In this document: piece after piece, positions 8,251-17,559 of the stretch
Position numbering within the stretch: the stretch's first letter is position 1
How the letters are laid out: every line of letters begins with the position of its first letter
Assembly: GCA_041749535.1 (NCBI GenBank)
Contig: JBGTBE010000028.1
Coordinates: forward strand, 30,124 to 94,123
DNA from: JBBQZU01 sp041749535
Lineage (GTDB): Bacteria; Bacteroidota; Bacteroidia; Flavobacteriales_D; Cryomorphaceae
Direction of reading: 5' to 3'
DNA length: 64,000 nt
Program-made: the position numbers and the translations under genes
The notes under the pieces: generated by a model
Told to the model about the DNA's origin: nothing
Database searches by the model: none
Seen by the model: only the letters and a program-made list of their open reading frames with translations

Positions 8251-9164
8251 AGATCGAGAAAGTACTCATAACAGGTGTTGCTGGTTTTATTGGGTCTAAC
8301 CTGCTCGATTATCTGCTGGTGCACACCACATGGCGTATTGCGGGAATTGATAATTTAAGTACAGGCACCCTGAAGAATATAGAAGGGCACCTGAAGAATG
8401 ACCGTTTCGAATTTGTGGAGGATACCTTGTTTAACCTTTCTACACTAAAGCCTTACGATGCGGTATTCCACCTCGCAGCCCTCCCTCGAATTCAACCAAG
8501 TTTTGAGTTCATCACCGAGCACATCCGCGAGAATCTTCTCGCACCTGCGCACTTATTGGAACTCATGATAGCTGATGGCAAATACCCCAGAATTATTAAT
8601 AGTTCATCCAGCGCCATATACGGCACTCCCGAATTGATTCCCACGCCTGAGACAGCTTCGGTGAGTTGTCTGAGCCCATATGCATTCCAGAAGTTTGAAA
8701 CGGAGAAGTACTTCGAGCTTGTAGAAACAAGATATCCACTCGACTACGTGCATTTGCGCTATTTCAACCCCTACGGCCCGCGCAGCTTCAACCCCGACAA
8801 TAAGTTTAACGCCTACAGTAGCGTGGTGGGAATTTTCCTATACGCTCATAGTAGAAACGAAATACTTTATGTAACCGGCGATGGCACCCAGCAGCGCGAT
8901 TTTGTGCATGTGAGCGATTTGGCCAGGGCCAACTATCTCGCCGCAATACATCCCGGAAAGCTAAATACTGCTTTTAATATTGGTCACTCAGGAACACTGA
9001 GCGTGATAGAACTTGCGGAAATGATTTCTGATCGAATAGCGTTTATACCCTCGCGTGAAGGCGAGGCCCGGATTACATTTGCCGACGTGAGAAAGGCCAA
9101 AGAAATACTTTCGTGGGAGCCACAAAAGGACTTGAAATCTTACATTAAAGCGTCCATTTCATGA
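8247..9164 (+). CDS. NAD-dependent sugar epimerase/dehydratase (extended SDR)
   Basis: The 305-residue protein is an extended short-chain dehydrogenase. It has the Rossmann loop GVAGFIGSNL near residue 11-20, a NAD-binding IDNLSTG near residue 33-39, NSSSSAIYG near residue 117-125, and the catalytic YAFQK (Tyr and Lys) near residue 145-149. It resembles UDP-glucose 4-epimerase and ADP-heptose 6-epimerase-like enzymes. It sits inside the kinase/isomerase/cytidylyltransferase cassette, with 4-base overlaps on both sides. It therefore probably remodels the sugar after nucleotide activation. The substrate is inferred from context only. Confidence 0.82.
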   Translation: MKIEKVLITGVAGFIGSNLLDYLLVHTTWRIAGIDNLSTGTLKNIEGHLKNDRFEFVEDTLFNLSTLKPYDAVFHLAALPRIQPSFEFITEHIRENLLAPAHLLELMIADGKYPRIINSSSSAIYGTPELIPTPETASVSCLSPYAFQKFETEKYFELVETRYPLDYVHLRYFNPYGPRSFNPDNKFNAYSSVVGIFLYAHSRNEILYVTGDGTQQRDFVHVSDLARANYLAAIHPGKLNTAFNIGHSGTLSVIELAEMISDRIAFIPSREGEARITFADVRKAKEILSWEPQKDLKSYIKASIS

Positions 9165-9586
9165 TCAGAGGATTTGCCTGCGGAGTGTTCGATTTGTACC
9201 ACCCTGGCCATGTGCTGATGTTGATGGAATGTAAAACCCATTGCGACCATCTCACCATAGCTGTAAACAGGGCAAAAAATTTTGATGAAAGAATAAATCC
9301 TGGCAAGCGCATTCCTTTTTTCACATCGGATGAACGGCGTATGGTGCTTGAGTCGATCCGGTATGTGGATGAAACACTCCTCTACGAAACGGAAGAAGAG
9401 CTCACAAATATTATGGAGAATGGAGCCTTCGACGTGCGTTTTCTGGGCGATGATTACAAAGGCAAAGAGATAACCGCAGCACATGCCATACCCAATATTC
9501 ATTTTATTGACAGGAGCCATGGACTCAGCACCTCTAAATATGTGGAGCGCATTGCCGAAAGACTTAAATCACGGCCCAGGGAATGA
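9161..9586 (+). CDS. TagD/RfaE2-like cytidylyl/adenylyl-transferase
   Basis: This 141-residue nucleotidyltransferase starts RGFACGVFDLYHPGHVLML, with the HxGH ATP/CTP-binding motif at about residue 14-17. Near residue 124-131 it has HGLSTSKY, corresponding to the (R/H)xxGISTT signature of glycerol-3-phosphate cytidylyltransferase and relatives. The compact length and ISTT-type motif are closer to TagD (CTP) than to the ADP-heptose half of HldE. It should couple a sugar or polyol phosphate to a nucleotide, most likely the product of the three genes before it. CTP as donor is inferred. Confidence 0.78.
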   Translation: MIRGFACGVFDLYHPGHVLMLMECKTHCDHLTIAVNRAKNFDERINPGKRIPFFTSDERRMVLESIRYVDETLLYETEEELTNIMENGAFDVRFLGDDYKGKEITAAHAIPNIHFIDRSHGLSTSKYVERIAERLKSRPRE

Positions 9587-10797
9587 ATCGCTCAGGGATA
9601 TTGATCGTATCTCACACCTTCCCGCCAGCCCCGGGAATTGGAGGGCGCAGGTGGGCCAAGTTTGCAAAATACATTCACGCCAGGAAAATACCTGTGCATG
9701 TGCTGTCAGCTTTCTCTGAAAAGCAAGGAAGCCTATGGGCCAGCGATGTAAACGGTATAAGTCAGCAACACTGGACCCACAAGTTTCCAATGGAACTTGA
9801 CCTTTCGCCCACATCATTGTATGCCAAATTGAAATACCGGGCGGCCCTGCTTAAGAATAAACGCATCGCACAAGGAAACCCATACGACAGATCGCTGTAT
9901 GACCGCGATTCATTTTTGCCTGCAATCGAAAAAGAACTCGGTAAAGCAAATGTGGATACAGTCGTTATTTCTGCACCTCCATTTGGTCTCCTTCATTACG
10001 CATCAGCACTGATAGAAAAGTATCCCAAGCTGTTCTGGATTGCTGACCTTCGTGATCCCTGGACTTCAGGTGTGAACTACGGGTACAATTTACTCAAAGG
10101 TAAAAGAGCCAGCTACGAATTGAATGCAGAGCGCGAAGCAATTCGAACGTTTCATGCCGTTACCACACCTTGGCCACTGCTGGTAGAAGAGTTGTGTGAG
10201 AAATATCCGGATGATGCACACAAAATCCACCTTCTTCCACATGCTTTCGAAAGAGAGGATGTAGGTCTTCAATCTGCTCCAATGAAGAATGCATTGCCTC
10301 AGCTTGCATATGGTGGGAATACCTATTCAGGTTTCGAAAAAGTATTTGCCAAGCTACATCAGTTGGCGGCGCTCAATAGAATGGTTGCACACATTTATAC
10401 TGAAAGCCCTCCTCTGAATATAGCGAATGAATCTGTTGATGGATTCTTCTGGCATTCACCCGTTCCTCCCCGCGAATTTTACAGCAACATACGATCATCA
10501 GATTTTCTTATTTTCCTGATTCCTGAAGCGCTGCGCAACGGGCTTCCTACCAAGTTGTACGAGTATGCTGCCACCGGAATTCCCCTGATCGCAGTTGGCT
10601 TCAAGGGTACCTTACAAGCACTCATAGAGCGCGAAGGACTTGGTTATTTTGTAGACTTGCACAGTTTTGAAGGTGATGTTGAATCAATACTCACCTCAGG
10701 CAATAGACCCACTCCTGCTGAAGGCTGGGTAGATCAGTATGAAATTTCTCGTGTTACAGATGCACTGCTCGGGATCATTGAGAAAGGCAAGTTATGA
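9583..10797 (+). CDS. Family 4 (GT-B) glycosyltransferase
   Basis: The 404-residue protein has a GT-B N-terminus with ILIVSHTFPPAPGIGGRRWAK near residue 5-25, a loop found in a subset of family 4 transferases with PPxxGIGGxR. The C-terminal domain contains NGLPTKLYEYAATGIPLIAVG near residue 319-339, the nucleotide-sugar binding region. The usual E-x7-E is replaced by a K-x-x-E-Y type arrangement, as in transferases annotated as sugar transferase family 4. It is joined to neighbours by 4-base overlaps. The donor may be the nucleotide sugar made by the preceding cassette; this is a guess from adjacency. Confidence 0.8.
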   Translation: MNRSGILIVSHTFPPAPGIGGRRWAKFAKYIHARKIPVHVLSAFSEKQGSLWASDVNGISQQHWTHKFPMELDLSPTSLYAKLKYRAALLKNKRIAQGNPYDRSLYDRDSFLPAIEKELGKANVDTVVISAPPFGLLHYASALIEKYPKLFWIADLRDPWTSGVNYGYNLLKGKRASYELNAEREAIRTFHAVTTPWPLLVEELCEKYPDDAHKIHLLPHAFEREDVGLQSAPMKNALPQLAYGGNTYSGFEKVFAKLHQLAALNRMVAHIYTESPPLNIANESVDGFFWHSPVPPREFYSNIRSSDFLIFLIPEALRNGLPTKLYEYAATGIPLIAVGFKGTLQALIEREGLGYFVDLHSFEGDVESILTSGNRPTPAEGWVDQYEISRVTDALLGIIEKGKL

Positions 10798-11903
10798 AAA
10801 ACCGCACCCTTTGGATCGTTGTTGGCACCAGGCCCAATTTCATTAAAGTAACCCAGTTCAAGAAGGGGGCTGCTTCAATGCCTGGCCTTCAAGTGAAACT
10901 TGTGCATACAGGCCAGCATTACGATGATGCCATGGCCAAGGTATTCTTCAATCAATTTGGCCTACAACCTGATGTTTGGCTCGATATCCCATCGGCCCAT
11001 CCGGGTGTGCAAATTGGTAAGACAATTGAAGCGCTCACCCATCTCTTTTTAGAGGAGAAGCCCGACATGGTCATGGTTGTGGGAGATGTGAATTCAACAT
11101 TGGCGGGCGCTATTGCTGCAAACAAGTGCGGTATTGCCATTGCGCATCTGGAAAGTGGTTTGCGAAGCAAGGACCTCAGCATGCCCGAAGAGCACAACCG
11201 CCGGCTTACAGATGCGCTCTCACAGCTTCACTTTATTACCGAAGATGCAGGTCTTGAGAATCTGCGGAGTGAAGGAATGCCCGAAACGGGCTTGTGTTTT
11301 GCTGGCAACACCATGATAGACACCTTGGTGGCATTTCAGGATAAAATAATGTCATCAGATGTTCTTGAGACCAATGGATTGGAGCCGGGTAAGTTTGCCC
11401 TGTTCACCTTGCACCGCCCATCCAATGTAGATACCAAAGGAGGCTTAAAGTTGGTGCTCGAAATACTTCAGAACATTTCTGAAAAGATTCAACTCTTGTT
11501 CCCCATCCACCCTAGAACCTTGGCCAGAATCAATGAGTTTGGACTTTCAGGCTCCTTTGAATCACTGTCCGGCCTGCACACCATACCCCCGCAGGGCTAC
11601 TTCCATTTTCAGAAACTCATTGCTGCCTGCGCCTTCGTTTTTACCGATTCAGGTGGTATACAGGAAGAAACAACCTTTCTTCGAAAACCCTGCCTTACCC
11701 TTAGACCCAATACAGAGCGCCCTTGTACTGTGAGTATCGGCACCAATACCCTCTTGCCCTTCTCGACTGTTGATATAAACATGAAGGTGGATGAAATACT
11801 GAACGGCAACTACAAAGAAGGAACGATCCCACCCCTCTGGGACGGACATACCACAGAGCGGGTGCTCGAGAGGGTCACTCTTTTTCTGGATAGAAACTAT
11901 TGA
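10794..11903 (+). CDS. wecB: UDP-N-acetylglucosamine 2-epimerase (non-hydrolysing)
   Basis: This 369-residue protein has the full set of family marks. They are GTRPNFIKV near residue 9-17, HTGQHYDDAM near residue 38-47, VVGDVNSTLAGA near residue 92-103, HLESGLRSKDLSMPEEHNRR near residue 114-133, and TDSGGIQEE in the second Rossmann domain. The enzyme interconverts UDP-GlcNAc and UDP-ManNAc in the cytoplasm. No UDP-ManNAc dehydrogenase (WecC) is in the window, so the ManNAc may be used directly or by a modifying enzyme elsewhere. The next gene starts at or next to its stop codon. Confidence 0.92.
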   Translation: MKNRTLWIVVGTRPNFIKVTQFKKGAASMPGLQVKLVHTGQHYDDAMAKVFFNQFGLQPDVWLDIPSAHPGVQIGKTIEALTHLFLEEKPDMVMVVGDVNSTLAGAIAANKCGIAIAHLESGLRSKDLSMPEEHNRRLTDALSQLHFITEDAGLENLRSEGMPETGLCFAGNTMIDTLVAFQDKIMSSDVLETNGLEPGKFALFTLHRPSNVDTKGGLKLVLEILQNISEKIQLLFPIHPRTLARINEFGLSGSFESLSGLHTIPPQGYFHFQKLIAACAFVFTDSGGIQEETTFLRKPCLTLRPNTERPCTVSIGTNTLLPFSTVDINMKVDEILNGNYKEGTIPPLWDGHTTERVLERVTLFLDRNY

Positions 11904-13072
11904 TGAAACTGCTTTATTACTCCCCGCATCCACATTTAAGTATACACGCTCCAACAGGCTACGGTACGCACATGCGCGAGATGATCACTGCTTTCAGAGC
12001 CCATGGCATGGAAGTGATGACTTTGATTGCCGGCGACCTTGTTGCACCTGCTGATACAGTTGGTAGCACTTCAGGGTCAGCAAAAGGCAAGTTGAGAAAT
12101 GCAATGCCTCCGCTGTTTTGGGAATGCCTTAAGGATATTCAACGGCTTCGGTTCGACCATAAAATGAAACGAAAACTTGAAGATGCCATACGCACTTTCT
12201 CCCCCGATGTGGTGTACGAGCGGGTTGCGTATCTCCAAACTTCGGGCGTTCGGGCAGCATCGGGGGCAGGTGTGAGGCACATCGCTGAAATAAATGCCCC
12301 ATTTCCCGAAGAGAGGGTAGCCTTTTCTGGAAATTCACTGCTCCTAAACAAAGCAAGAAGCGCCGAGCGGGAAATACTAAAAAGTACCAATGCAGTTTCG
12401 GTAGTTAGTTCTGCTTTGGCCTCGTATCTAGGCAAAATCTGCCCTGGAGTGATGCCCAAAATCCACGTCATTCCAAATTGCATAAATCCTGATGATGCAC
12501 ATTCCAATCCTGAATTGGTTGCAAAGCTGCGGATGGAACTGAACCTTATTGGGAAGAAAGTTGTAGGATTCGTGGGTTCTATTTTCCCATACCACGGCGT
12601 AGATATTCTCATCGAATCATTTGCCCTGCTGCAAGCAGATGCAAGACTTCTCATTGTGGGCGATGGTGCTTCCCTGCCTGAGTTGAAGGACAAAGTAAGG
12701 AATGCGGGTATTGAAGAAAAGGTGATTTTCACAGGCAGTGTGCCGCACAATAAAGTGTATGCATACATGGAATTAATGGATATTTGCTGCATGGCGAAGA
12801 GCAACTGGTACGGATCACCAGTCAAATTATTTGAATATGGCCTTGCAGGAAAGGCAATATTGGCTCCAGATGTACAGCCGGTTAGAGATGTAATGGATGA
12901 TACTACCGCTTTAATTGTGAAACCAGAGGTTGCAAGTGTGCACAATGCTATGGAGCGCCTGCTCAATGATGAAGCCCTCAGGGCAAGGTTGGCACGAGCA
13001 TGGCATGCCAAGGTACTGGATAGATATACCTGGAAGCGTGCAGCCCAAACAATAGGTTCACTATGCGAATAG
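11903..13072 (+). CDS. Family 4 (GT-B) glycosyltransferase
   Basis: The 389-residue protein begins with a GT-B N-terminal strand and a GYGTHMREM loop. The C-terminal half has VGFVGSIFPYHGVDILIESF, the donor-domain opening, and SPVKLFEYGLAGKAILAPD with the conserved Glu of the nucleotide-binding loop. I used the ATG at 11903, which overlaps the WecB stop by one base; a TTG one codon earlier is the alternative. It ends with a 10-base overlap with the next transferase. Function is addition of one sugar to the repeat unit, with unknown specificity. Confidence 0.88.
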   Translation: MKLLYYSPHPHLSIHAPTGYGTHMREMITAFRAHGMEVMTLIAGDLVAPADTVGSTSGSAKGKLRNAMPPLFWECLKDIQRLRFDHKMKRKLEDAIRTFSPDVVYERVAYLQTSGVRAASGAGVRHIAEINAPFPEERVAFSGNSLLLNKARSAEREILKSTNAVSVVSSALASYLGKICPGVMPKIHVIPNCINPDDAHSNPELVAKLRMELNLIGKKVVGFVGSIFPYHGVDILIESFALLQADARLLIVGDGASLPELKDKVRNAGIEEKVIFTGSVPHNKVYAYMELMDICCMAKSNWYGSPVKLFEYGLAGKAILAPDVQPVRDVMDDTTALIVKPEVASVHNAMERLLNDEALRARLARAWHAKVLDRYTWKRAAQTIGSLCE

Positions 13073-14238
13073 CATTGCTCACAGATGGTATTACCCCCTA
13101 TGTAACAGGTGGTATGCAACGACACTCCTATCACCTTGCACGCCATTTGCTTTTACTAGGCGCTGACCTCACCTTGGTACACGCTATCCCTCTGGGCCAA
13201 AAGCATCCCGACGAAGATGAAGTAAGAAAACTACTTGGAGGCGGAAAGCTAAGGGTGATTTCATTGCCATTTCCCACCAGGAAACCTTCCATAATTCATG
13301 GAGACACCCTGCCAGGCCATTATATACGTGAGTCGTACAAATACGCTTGTGCGGTGTACGAATCCCTTGAGAAGGAGTGGAGCGATTTTGATTTTATCTA
13401 TGCCAAAGGATTCACAGCGTGGAGATTGCTTGAGTTGAAAAAGAAAGGAGAGCATATGGCGCCTGTTGGCGTTAAATTTCATGGGTACGAAATGTTCCAA
13501 AAAGGCCATGGACTCAAGGACCGTCTTATCCAATTCATGTTCAGACCCGCTGTGGTTTTTAATAACCGTGAGGCCAATCTCGTATTCTCTTACGGTGGTG
13601 AAATAACTGAAATTATTAAGCGCACAGGAGTTGAAGAAGAGCACATTGTAGAAATTGGTTCCGGAGTGGATGATTCCTGGATTTCTGCTGAACCCAAAGT
13701 ACAGTTGGGCGTGCGGAAATTCCTTTTTCTGGGTCGTGTTGAGCGCCGAAAGGGCATAGGAGACCTTATGCAGTGTAAGTCCTTCATCGCTAAACTTCCC
13801 ATCGAGTTTCACTGGATCGGGCCAATACCGAAATCAAAACAGTTGCATCTGCCCAATTGCATTTACCATGGAGAAGTGAAAGACCCAGCAACACTTATGG
13901 CGCTGATAGACCAATGCCAGGTTTTGGTGGCTCCCAGCCATGCTGAAGGCATGCCCAATGCTATACTCGAAGCCATGTGCAGAGGGCTTGCCGTAATATC
14001 CACAGAAGTGGGAGCGGTACCCATGCTTGTCACAGAACTGAATGGAGTGCGGATAAAACCCGGCGATATCAGGGCATTGAAAGCTGAATTGTCCCGCTTT
14101 GCCATCATGGCTGAAGCTGAGCTCAACACAATGAGAAAAAGCAGCATCGACGCAATTAACCAGAACTTTCGTTGGTCGCAGGTAGCAGCGCAAACGCTTA
14201 AAGCAATCAGGCAACGCACATATGGCTCCCGAGAGTAA
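13063..14238 (+). CDS. Family 4 (GT-B) glycosyltransferase
   Basis: The 391-residue product starts MRIALLTDGITPYVTGGMQR, with the GGxxR loop that contacts donor phosphate in family 4. Its C-terminal half contains FLGRVERRKGIGDLM near residue 221-235 and the E-x7-E segment HAEGMPNAILEAMCRGLAV near residue 292-310. It starts 10 bases inside the previous gene. A 30-base gap separates it from the polymerase-like membrane protein, the largest gap so far in the operon. The sugar transferred cannot be deduced. Confidence 0.9.
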   Translation: MRIALLTDGITPYVTGGMQRHSYHLARHLLLLGADLTLVHAIPLGQKHPDEDEVRKLLGGGKLRVISLPFPTRKPSIIHGDTLPGHYIRESYKYACAVYESLEKEWSDFDFIYAKGFTAWRLLELKKKGEHMAPVGVKFHGYEMFQKGHGLKDRLIQFMFRPAVVFNNREANLVFSYGGEITEIIKRTGVEEEHIVEIGSGVDDSWISAEPKVQLGVRKFLFLGRVERRKGIGDLMQCKSFIAKLPIEFHWIGPIPKSKQLHLPNCIYHGEVKDPATLMALIDQCQVLVAPSHAEGMPNAILEAMCRGLAVISTEVGAVPMLVTELNGVRIKPGDIRALKAELSRFAIMAEAELNTMRKSSIDAINQNFRWSQVAAQTLKAIRQRTYGSRE

Positions 14239-14268
14239 CCATCTCCTACAAAAGAAGCATCTTTGCCC

Positions 14269-15606
14269 ATGGCAGGTTTCATAATCCGAAACAAGTTTTT
14301 GCTGTTGCTTTTTGCGCTGTGGTATCTGGTAGGTAGTGCCAGCATACCTGCATTTTACTTTGTGGGTGTGCTAACCATTCTCCTGTTGTGGAGACACAAA
14401 TTGTATTTCGAATTGCTGCTGGGGTTTTTCTTTATCCTTGTGTTGAGCGATAACTTCAAGTACACCACTGATTTCGCTAAGGAGTTTAAGAATGTATACA
14501 TCGTTGCACTTGCGGCCATTGCGATAATAGACCGCAAGTTGCTCCAGCCAGTAAACAAGACCTATGTGTATCTCATTCCTTTCATTCTAATCTCTCTCCC
14601 CGGGCTCTTTGAATCACCAATTAAAATCACTGGCACCCAGAAGACACTTTCCTACTTGCTGCTCTTTTTTGCTGTGCCTCAGCTATATGTTGCAGCTTTT
14701 CGCGAGAAGGGAGCCGTGGTTGTAAAGGACTTTCTCTACTTCGGTGTTTTGATGATCATAGTGGGTTTTCTCTTCAGATTCATAGACCCTGGTGTAGCGT
14801 TTTCACACGGAGACCGCTTTAGAGGTATTTTCGGCAACCCAAATGGGTTGGGCATTTTTGCAAGCTTACTTCTGGTGCTCGCGCTGGTAGGGCGGGAATA
14901 TTTTAAATCATTTTTCTCGAAAACAGACCTGTGGTGGATCATTCTTTCCTGTTTGTTTGCGCTGCTGCTCTCTGGTTCCAGAACTTCCATTATCGCATCA
15001 TTTTTGTTCTTGGCTTTTATCAGGTTCTTTAGGTTTTCTCCCGCCATTGGTTTCATATTATTGCTCATACTTGCCGTAGGTGCTGAAGCGATTTCGTCAA
15101 ATCTGGTTGGAATCGCTGAGATGCTGGGATTATCAGAATACTTTCGAACAGAAACACTTCAGCAAGGCTCCGGAAGGTACATTGCATGGAACTTCGCGTG
15201 GGATGCCATCGAAGAGAATTTTTGGTTCGGGAGAGGGTTTGCTTTCGATGAATGGCTGATGGATTCCAATCAGGATGTACTCAATGACCTTGGGCATCAG
15301 GGAGGCGTTCACAATACCTATTTGATTGTATGGCTCAATACTGGATTTATAGGATTGTTGTTGTTCTTGCGGGCTCTTATCCTATGGTTTGTGAAAGCAT
15401 CAAAGAATACGGTTTTGGCTGTACCAGCGCTCTGGCTGGTGCTTTTTTCTATTACGCTGGAACCCTGGCTCGCCGCTTCGCTCAATCCATTCTCCATCAT
15501 TCTCATTATAGCCATATGCATCATGACGGATGAATCATTTCAACCGTATATTCGCGGTGAAATAAGCGCTGTTGAAGTACCCCAAGCCATATCGACGCCT
15601 GCTTAA
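14269..15606 (+). CDS. O-antigen ligase/polymerase (Wzy/WaaL-like) membrane protein
   Basis: This 445-residue protein is strongly hydrophobic, with about ten to twelve predicted membrane spans. It carries the hallmark FRGIFGNPNGLGIFASLL near residue 182-199. The periplasmic loop and following span, GHQGGVHNTYLIVWLNTG near residue 343-360, has the conserved His typical of the Wzy_C/O-antigen ligase family. Such proteins polymerise lipid-linked repeats or ligate them to an acceptor in the periplasm. Ligase and polymerase cannot be separated by sequence. I used the ATG at 14269; a TTG two codons upstream is possible. It is the only polymerase candidate in the window. Confidence 0.83.
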   Translation: MAGFIIRNKFLLLLFALWYLVGSASIPAFYFVGVLTILLLWRHKLYFELLLGFFFILVLSDNFKYTTDFAKEFKNVYIVALAAIAIIDRKLLQPVNKTYVYLIPFILISLPGLFESPIKITGTQKTLSYLLLFFAVPQLYVAAFREKGAVVVKDFLYFGVLMIIVGFLFRFIDPGVAFSHGDRFRGIFGNPNGLGIFASLLLVLALVGREYFKSFFSKTDLWWIILSCLFALLLSGSRTSIIASFLFLAFIRFFRFSPAIGFILLLILAVGAEAISSNLVGIAEMLGLSEYFRTETLQQGSGRYIAWNFAWDAIEENFWFGRGFAFDEWLMDSNQDVLNDLGHQGGVHNTYLIVWLNTGFIGLLLFLRALILWFVKASKNTVLAVPALWLVLFSITLEPWLAASLNPFSIILIIAICIMTDESFQPYIRGEISAVEVPQAISTPA

Positions 15607-16513
15607 GTGGGCAGTACTTTCTGTGCTGCTTCTCGCGCTTGCAGAAGTATTGCTTCGTTTCTTTTTTGGATTTGGAGTGGTTCCTGTGTACTACCCAAGC
15701 AATAGCTACGAGTATGCCTTAGTACCTGGACAACAATTGCAAAGGTTAGGTAATGAGTTTAGCATCAATGCTGAAGGAATGAGGAGTGCACCCCTTTCGG
15801 GCAATGAATTTCGCGTACTCAAGTTTGGGGACTCCGTGCTCAATGGAGGTATCCGAACAGATCAGAAGGAATTGTGCAGTTCCATTCTCGAAGTAAAACT
15901 TGCCGATCTCAACACTGAAAAGAAAGTGAGAATACTCAACGTATCGAACGGTAGTTGGGGGCCCGACAATGCCTTTGCCTGGATGGAAGAACATGGAAGG
16001 TTCGACGCAGTGATGATTGTGCTGGTTTTTAGCAGCCATGATTGGCAAGATCAGATGTCATTTATTGATGTGGTAGGAAGGGTTCCTTTTTATCCCGCTG
16101 AGCAACCCACCACCGCCATTTCAGATTTTATTTCCTGGGGATGGTCCCGCACATTTGGAAGCGTAGCGTGGGACCATCTCCCTTCAATGGTAACCCATGT
16201 GCCCGCCAAAGCTGAGTTCAACACAGGTTGGGCCGCCTTCATAGAATATTGCGCACAGGAGCGGGTCCCACTGCTTGTATACCACCATGCCGAAGCGGGT
16301 GAAGCAAGGTCCGGAACATGGAATGAGAATGGTCAGAAACTCGAAGCTTATCTCCTCCAAAATAGAGTGACAGTGCTTAGTGGAATTGATTCAGAATTTG
16401 ACAATGATGATTACCGCGACGAGATACACCCCACTGCATCTGGGCAGAGAAAAATAGCCTTGGCCCTGGAGCCGGTTATAGTAAATCTTTTAACCCGTGA
16501 GGATGAGCAGTAA
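15572..16513 (+). CDS. SGNH/GDSL-hydrolase-like membrane-anchored protein
   Basis: The 313-residue protein has a basic N-terminus and a hydrophobic anchor at about residue 12-34, then a periplasmic domain. FGDSVLNGG near residue 85-93 is the GDSxxxxG nucleophile block, and DEIHPTASGQ near residue 287-296 is the Asp-x-x-His block. It therefore resembles SGNH hydrolases that add or remove acyl groups on glycans. The only start that includes the anchor is TTG at 15572, which overlaps the membrane protein gene by 35 bases; no ATG occurs before residue 69. It probably modifies the exported polymer, but the substrate is unknown. Confidence 0.7.
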   Translation: MKYPKPYRRLLKWAVLSVLLLALAEVLLRFFFGFGVVPVYYPSNSYEYALVPGQQLQRLGNEFSINAEGMRSAPLSGNEFRVLKFGDSVLNGGIRTDQKELCSSILEVKLADLNTEKKVRILNVSNGSWGPDNAFAWMEEHGRFDAVMIVLVFSSHDWQDQMSFIDVVGRVPFYPAEQPTTAISDFISWGWSRTFGSVAWDHLPSMVTHVPAKAEFNTGWAAFIEYCAQERVPLLVYHHAEAGEARSGTWNENGQKLEAYLLQNRVTVLSGIDSEFDNDDYRDEIHPTASGQRKIALALEPVIVNLLTREDEQ

Positions 16514-17549
16514 GCCAAAGAAAGTGCTATTTCTCTACACAGAACTTGCCGGTTACATCATCAACTGCATGGAAGCATTGGCTGAGACTGGCGTAGATGT
16601 ATACGTTATTCACTGGCCCGTAAATGCAGAAGCTCCTTTCATGTTTAATAAGGAGAATAGAAAATGCAAATATGAGGAGCGTTCAAAATACTCTACTGTA
16701 TCACTGCTCGCTGCCGCTCGCAGCATAGAACCTGATATGATTGTGTGCAGTGGATGGATAGACAAGGGATATTTGCGCGTATGCCGGGCTATGCAAGAAT
16801 CTTGCAGAACAGTAATTGCCCTGGACAACCAACCACCAAAGACCCTGAAAGGATGGCTGGCGCTGGCTCGTGCGAGAATGCTATACAGGCCCTTCTTTTC
16901 GCATGCATGGGTGCCTGGTATTCCACAGTTTTCTTTTGCCAGGAAGCTGGGGTTTGCCAAATCTGCAATTCGCACTGGATTTTACACAATAGATGTTAGA
17001 GCGTTTAAGCCCTTCTTTGGCAATTCCCCTGCCGGACCCTTCCCCCGCAGGTTTGTGTTTACCGGTAGGTATGTAAAATCCAAAGGCATTGAGATTTTAT
17101 GGCAAGCATTCAAAAATGCCAACCTAAACGGATTTACCCTAACTTGTGCAGGCACGGGGCCGCTTTGGGAAATTCGCCCGGAGTTGCCCGGACTTATGCA
17201 TATGGGATTTGTGCAGCCTGCAGAAATGGGTACTTTTGTTCGCCCGGGAGGGGTGTTTGTGCTACCGAGTAAATATGAGCCTTGGGGTGTTGTGTTACAC
17301 GAGTTTGCCGCATGTGGTTACCCGCTTATATGCAGCGAAGCTGTGGGTGCGTCATCGGCGTTTCTCGAAAGTGGGAAGAATGGTATCCTGGTAAAACCTG
17401 GGAACTTAGCGGAGCTCAAAGCTGCGCTGGAATGGATGGCAAGTCGTAGCGATCAGGAATTGTGGAAAATGGCTTCACACAGTGCAGAGCTTGGTAAAAA
17501 AATCTCCGCAGAAAGTTGGGTGCAAACAGCCTTGAAATTGATGGATTAG
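16503..17549 (+). CDS. Family 4 (GT-B) glycosyltransferase
   Basis: The 348-residue protein has a GT-B layout, with KKVLFLYTELAGYIINCMEAL at the N-terminus. The C-terminal donor region holds FTGRYVKSKGIEILWQAF near residue 181-198 and KYEPWGVVLHEFAACGYPLI near residue 256-275, with the two Glu residues of E-x7-E. I start at the ATG at 16503 rather than a GTG two codons upstream; it overlaps the SGNH gene by 11 bases. It ends 10 bases before the next epimerase gene. Substrate unknown. Confidence 0.88.
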   Translation: MSSKPKKVLFLYTELAGYIINCMEALAETGVDVYVIHWPVNAEAPFMFNKENRKCKYEERSKYSTVSLLAAARSIEPDMIVCSGWIDKGYLRVCRAMQESCRTVIALDNQPPKTLKGWLALARARMLYRPFFSHAWVPGIPQFSFARKLGFAKSAIRTGFYTIDVRAFKPFFGNSPAGPFPRRFVFTGRYVKSKGIEILWQAFKNANLNGFTLTCAGTGPLWEIRPELPGLMHMGFVQPAEMGTFVRPGGVFVLPSKYEPWGVVLHEFAACGYPLICSEAVGASSAFLESGKNGILVKPGNLAELKAALEWMASRSDQELWKMASHSAELGKKISAESWVQTALKLMD

Positions 17550-17559
17550 AGTCTATATT

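Noticed and set aside
12139..13146. Long 335-codon open frame on the minus strand
   Set aside because: It lies entirely opposite a well-supported GT4 gene and the start of the next one, and its translation has no recognisable motif.
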